Origin: CAZCCM01 sp964616165
GTDB taxonomy: Bacteria; Bacillota; Clostridia; TANB77; CAG-508
Direction: 5' to 3'
DNA: 52,551 nucleotides
Assembly (NCBI GenBank): GCA_964616165.1
Contig: CAZTTS010000008.1
Location: 1 to 52,551 of the forward strand
Part shown: piece by piece, positions 49,903 to 52,551 of the stretch
Layout: every line of letters starts with the position of its first letter
Numbering within the stretch: the first letter of the stretch is position 1
Notes under the pieces: model-generated
Databases searched by the model: none
What the model was told of the DNA's origin: nothing
The model's input: the letters and a program-made list of their open reading frames with translations, nothing else
Position numbers and translations under genes: made by a program

Positions 49903-50853
49903 ATGTTAGAATTCGAAGAACCAACTATTGAAAAAGTAGACTTTGATGAAGAAACAAATTATGCTAAATTTGAGTGTCAACCATTAGAAAGAGGATATGG
50001 TATGACAATCGGAAACTCACTGAGAAGAGTATTATTGTCTTCTTTACCTGGAGCAGCAATTACAGGAGTAAAAATAGAAGGAATACAACATGAGTTTATG
50101 ACTATTCCAAATGTTGTTGAAAACGTTATGGAAGTATTATTAAACTTAAAATCTGTTAGATTTGCAATGCACACAGATGAACCAAAAGTTTTAAAATTAA
50201 ATTTTAAAGGTAAAGGTGAAGTGCTAGCTACAGATATAAAAACAGATGCTGATATAGAAGTTTTAAATAAAAACTTACATATTGCTACAACATCTAAAGC
50301 TGCAAATTTAAATATTGAATTAATTGTTGAAAAAGGTAGAGGATATAATTCTATTGAGCAAAACAAAAAAGTTGATGCAGATGTAAATTTACTAGCAATA
50401 GACTCAATATTTACACCAGTTAAAAAAGTTAATTATTCAGTTGAAGCAACAAGAGTTGGTAAAAGAATAGATTTTGATAAATTAACAATTGAAATATGGA
50501 CAGATGGAAGTATCACTCCAGAAGCAGCACTTAGCTTAGCAGCTAGAATAACAAATGACCATTTAGCATTATTCATTGATTTATCAGAAGAAGGAAAATC
50601 AACACAAGTTATGGTTGATAAAGAAGAACCTGAAGAAGAAGATGAAAAATACAATATAAGAATTGAAGAATTAGGATTAACTAATAGATCAACAAATAGC
50701 CTAAGACTACAAAAAATAGAAACATTAGCAGATCTATTAAAATACACAGAAGATGAAGTAAGCAAATTCAGAAATTTAGGAGAAAAGTCTTTAACAGAAA
50801 TTAAAGAAAAGATTACTGAGTTTGGAGTAACTTTCAGAACTATAAAGAAATAA
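49903..50853 (+). CDS. rpoA: RNA polymerase alpha subunit
   Basis: 316 residues from the ATG at 49903 behind GGAGG; the in-frame ATGs at 49870 and 49891 precede or overlap the site. The N-terminal dimerisation domain (ERGYGMTIGNSLRRVLLSSLPGAAITGVKIEG) and the C-terminal domain (IEELGLTNRSTNSLRLQKIETLADLLKY...NLGEKSLTEIKEKI) are complete. It assembles the polymerase core and contacts UP elements and activators. Confidence 0.97.
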   Translation: MLEFEEPTIEKVDFDEETNYAKFECQPLERGYGMTIGNSLRRVLLSSLPGAAITGVKIEGIQHEFMTIPNVVENVMEVLLNLKSVRFAMHTDEPKVLKLNFKGKGEVLATDIKTDADIEVLNKNLHIATTSKAANLNIELIVEKGRGYNSIEQNKKVDADVNLLAIDSIFTPVKKVNYSVEATRVGKRIDFDKLTIEIWTDGSITPEAALSLAARITNDHLALFIDLSEEGKSTQVMVDKEEPEEEDEKYNIRIEELGLTNRSTNSLRLQKIETLADLLKYTEDEVSKFRNLGEKSLTEIKEKITEFGVTFRTIKK

Positions 50854-50863
50854 GAGGATAATT

Positions 50864-51367
50864 ATGAGAAAACTAAATAGAACAACAGATCATAGAATAG
50901 CTATGTTAAGAAATTTAACAACAGATTTAATCTTACATGGTAAAATAGTTACAACTGAAGCTAAAGCTAAAGAAGTTAAAAGCATAGCAGATAGCATAAT
51001 TGCTCTAGCTATAAAAGAAAAAGATAATTTTGATATGGTTGAAGTAAAAGTTATAAAAGCAAAACTTGATAAAGATGGAAGAAAAGTTACTGAAAAAGCA
51101 ACAAGCAAAAATGAAAAAAGCTTTGATAAAGTTGTAAAAGAAGAAAAGAAAGTAAAAAAACAAAAAGACCACCCTTCTAGATTACATGTTAGAAGACAAA
51201 TAATGAAAAAGATTCATAAAAGATCTTCAGAAGATGTTTTAGATAAACTTTTTAATGATATAGCACAAAAACAAACAGGAAGAACTGGTGGTTATACTAG
51301 AATAGTTAAAATGGAACCTAGAAAAGGTGATTCAGCTAAAATGGCTGTTCTAGAAATTTTAATGTAA
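50864..51367 (+). CDS. rplQ: Ribosomal protein L17 with Lys-rich insert
   Basis: 167 residues, ATG behind AGAGGATA. The ends are standard (MRKLNRTTDHRIAMLRNLTTDLI; GRTGGYTRIVKMEPRKGDSAKMAVLEI). Between about residues 60 and 105 lies a Lys-rich insert (KAKLDKDGRKVTEKATSKNE), which accounts for the length above the usual 115-130. It closes the alpha operon. In many Firmicutes ECF transporter or truA genes would follow, but here rplU comes next. Confidence 0.93.
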   Translation: MRKLNRTTDHRIAMLRNLTTDLILHGKIVTTEAKAKEVKSIADSIIALAIKEKDNFDMVEVKVIKAKLDKDGRKVTEKATSKNEKSFDKVVKEEKKVKKQKDHPSRLHVRRQIMKKIHKRSSEDVLDKLFNDIAQKQTGRTGGYTRIVKMEPRKGDSAKMAVLEILM

Positions 51368-51456
51368 ACTGCTTAATTAAGGTTTTAATGAAACAAAGAA
51401 ATTTGTACCTAGATTACAGTTAGCGAGATTACAGAAAAAGGAGATAAAGAAATATT

Positions 51457-51885
51457 ATGTATGCAATAATAGAAGCATGTGGAAGACAATATAAAGTTCA
51501 AGAAGGTGATAAAGTATTTTTTGAAAAGCTTCAAGAAAAAGAAGGAGACAAAGTTGTATTTGACAAAGTTGTTTTAATATCTGGAGATAAACAAGAAATA
51601 GGAACACCTTATGTAAAGAATGCAAAAGTTGAAGGTAAAGTAGTAGCACATACTAAAGGTAAAAAAATTGTAGTGTTCAAATATAGACCTAAAAAAGGAT
51701 CTAAAACTAAAAAAGGACATAGACAAAACTATACTCAAGTAGAAATTATTAAAATATTTTTTGCTGGAGCTAAAGAAACAAATAAAGAAGTAACAAAAGA
51801 AACAAAACAAGAAATTAAAGAAGTAAAAACTGAACAAAAAGACAATGAAGTAAAGACTGAAGTAAAAAAAGAAGGAAAGGAATAG
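51457..51885 (+). CDS. rplU: Ribosomal protein L21 with charged tail
   Basis: 142 residues, ATG behind AAGGAGATAAAG. YAIIEACGRQYKVQEGDKVFFEKL, GTPYVKNAKVEGKVVAHTKGKKIVVFKYRPKKGSKTKKGHRQNYTQVEI are diagnostic of L21 (about 103 residues). The last about 35 residues are a Lys/Glu/Thr/Val-rich tail (KEVTKETKQEIKEVKTEQKD). No prp protease gene follows, although prp usually lies between rplU and rpmA in Firmicutes. Confidence 0.95.
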   Translation: MYAIIEACGRQYKVQEGDKVFFEKLQEKEGDKVVFDKVVLISGDKQEIGTPYVKNAKVEGKVVAHTKGKKIVVFKYRPKKGSKTKKGHRQNYTQVEIIKIFFAGAKETNKEVTKETKQEIKEVKTEQKDNEVKTEVKKEGKE

Positions 51886-51897
51886 TGGTGATTTAAT

Positions 51898-52287
51898 ATG
51901 GCACAGAAAAAAGGACAAGGTAGCGCTAAGAATGGTAGAGATAGTGAATCAAAAAGACTAGGCCTTAAAAGAGCAGATGGTCAGTTTGTTAGAGCTGGAA
52001 ATATTCTTGTTAGACAAAGAGGATCAACTTTCTATCCAGGAAGAAATGTTAATATGGGTAAAGACTATACCCTACATGCATTAATAGATGGAATAATGAA
52101 ATTTGAAACTATTTCTAAAACTAAAAAACAAATATCAGTATATACTGAAAAAGAACTTCAAGAAAAAGAAAAAGCACTAAAAGATAAAGACAAAAAAGTA
52201 AAAAAAGAAGTAAAAGAAGTAAAAGAAACAAAAAAAGAAGACAAAGAAGTAAAGGAAACCGTTAAAGCATCAGCTGAATCGGCTTAA
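51898..52287 (+). CDS. rpmA: Ribosomal protein L27 without N-terminal extension, with charged tail
   Basis: 129 residues from the ATG at 51898. The mature form starts at once: MAQKKGQGSAKNGRDSESKRLG, with no extension of the MLRLDLQFFA type and an in-frame TGA just upstream. The core (GNILVRQRGSTFYPGRNVNMGKDYTLHALIDG) is normal. The last about 45 residues form a Lys/Glu-rich tail (DKKVKKEVKEVKETKKEDKE). L27 reaches to the peptidyl transferase centre. The ribosome binding site is weak (GTGGTGAT). A terminator follows. Confidence 0.95.
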   Translation: MAQKKGQGSAKNGRDSESKRLGLKRADGQFVRAGNILVRQRGSTFYPGRNVNMGKDYTLHALIDGIMKFETISKTKKQISVYTEKELQEKEKALKDKDKKVKKEVKEVKETKKEDKEVKETVKASAESA

Positions 52288-52306
52288 ATTACAAACTAAA
52301 AATAAT

Positions 52307-52338
52307 ACAAATTGTTTAATATAAACGATTTGTTTTTA
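52307..52338 (+). terminator. Intrinsic terminator after rpmA
   Basis: ACAAATTGTTTA pairs with TAAACGATTTGT (one G-U pair) around ATA and ends in a T run. It closes the ribosomal cluster. Confidence 0.85.
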
Positions 52339-52409
52339 TTTTGTTTAAATAAAAGAACATAAATAAAAGCATAAATAAATTTACAAAAGATAAAAAAGCA
52401 TTAGTATTG

Positions 52410-52438
52410 TTGACAACATTTGATATATAAGCTATAAT
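52410..52438 (+). promoter_or_regulatory. Consensus sigma-A promoter at the window end
   Basis: TTGACA at 52410-52415, exactly 17 bases, and TATAAT at 52433-52438 match the sigma-A consensus in every position. It should drive a gene or RNA starting beyond the window. Confidence 0.9.
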
Positions 52439-52458
52439 AATAACGATACTAAATAAAG

Positions 52459-52488
52459 ACATCATATTTTATGATGTTAATATTTTTT
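52459..52488 (+). terminator. Leader hairpin with T run just downstream of the promoter
   Basis: ACATCATA pairs perfectly with TATGATGT around TTT; a run of six T begins 5 bases later. It lies about 15 bases after the predicted start, so it may act as an attenuator or stabilise the 5' end of the transcript. Confidence 0.5.
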
Positions 52489-52551
52489 ATCACAAAAAGT
52501 ACATTGAAAAATAAACAATATCCTTGAGAGAGAAACCAAAGCGGATAGAAT

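Overview
The window is AT-rich bacterial DNA with every recognisable gene on the + strand. Low GC, strong AGGAGG-type ribosome binding sites, spoVG, a membrane diadenylate cyclase (cdaA), dCMP deaminase (comEB type) and the classic S10-spc-alpha ribosomal order point to a Bacillota (Firmicutes) genome. The hypothetical families (pilin-like MENASKAL proteins, BspA/InlB surface proteins with pilin-type N-termini) suggest an uncultured gut clostridium; that placement is inference. A run of 100 N shows that the sequence is a draft assembly.

Layout. 1-3.4 kb: the end of one BspA-like surface protein, then a 1055-residue protein with a type IV pilin-like N-terminus, seven InlB-type repeats and a BspA-like leucine-rich region. 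3.6-8.9 kb: spoVG, a divergent RpiB/LacA-family isomerase, an S41 protease, lysS and an overlapping pair of unknown genes, the first with a possible ADP-ribosyltransferase-like motif set. 9.0-11.6 kb: tRNA-His and tRNA-Gln(TTG), then tRNA-Gln(CTG)-def-alaS (an AlaRS without its C-terminal region). 11.6-13.4 kb: rpsF-ssb-rpsR with a promoter and a probable S6:S18-binding leader, interrupted by an assembly gap flanked by a 55-base duplication. 13.4-26.9 kb: the most unusual block, a Tad/Flp-like pilus or secretion locus. 27.0-32.5 kb: a dUTPase fused in frame to a pilin-like domain, a Lys-rich membrane protein, cdaA, rpsO, pnp and dCMP deaminase. 32.7-34.9 kb: a second pilin-signal/BspA protein and a membrane-anchored unknown protein. 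35.0-52.3 kb: the S10-spc-alpha supercluster from a promoter and attenuator-like leader at 35.05-35.2 kb through rplQ, followed directly by rplU and rpmA. The window ends with a consensus promoter and hairpin leader for a gene outside it.

How the genes work together. The 13.6-26.9 kb locus encodes a CpaB-like SAF protein, two MinD-fold proteins with degenerate P-loops (CpaE/TadZ-like), a membrane-anchored CpaF-like ATPase, one long TadB/TadC-like platform protein, six single-pass pilin-like proteins that mostly share the start MENASKALIIAG, another small anchored protein and a 752-residue anchored exoprotein. One of the six (22774-23232) has its own terminator-promoter unit and a strong ribosome binding site, so it is the best candidate for the major subunit. 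A separate set of proteins (221-3388, 26998-27873, 32790-33959) carries a conventional KKGITL-type prepilin signal, so the cell probably also has a type IV-like prepilin peptidase; none is encoded here.

Several ribosomal proteins (S6, S18, L22, L16, L17, L21, L27) carry long charged extensions or insertions. L30 (rpmD) is missing from its usual place, and L27 lacks the N-terminal extension that Firmicutes normally remove with the Prp protease.
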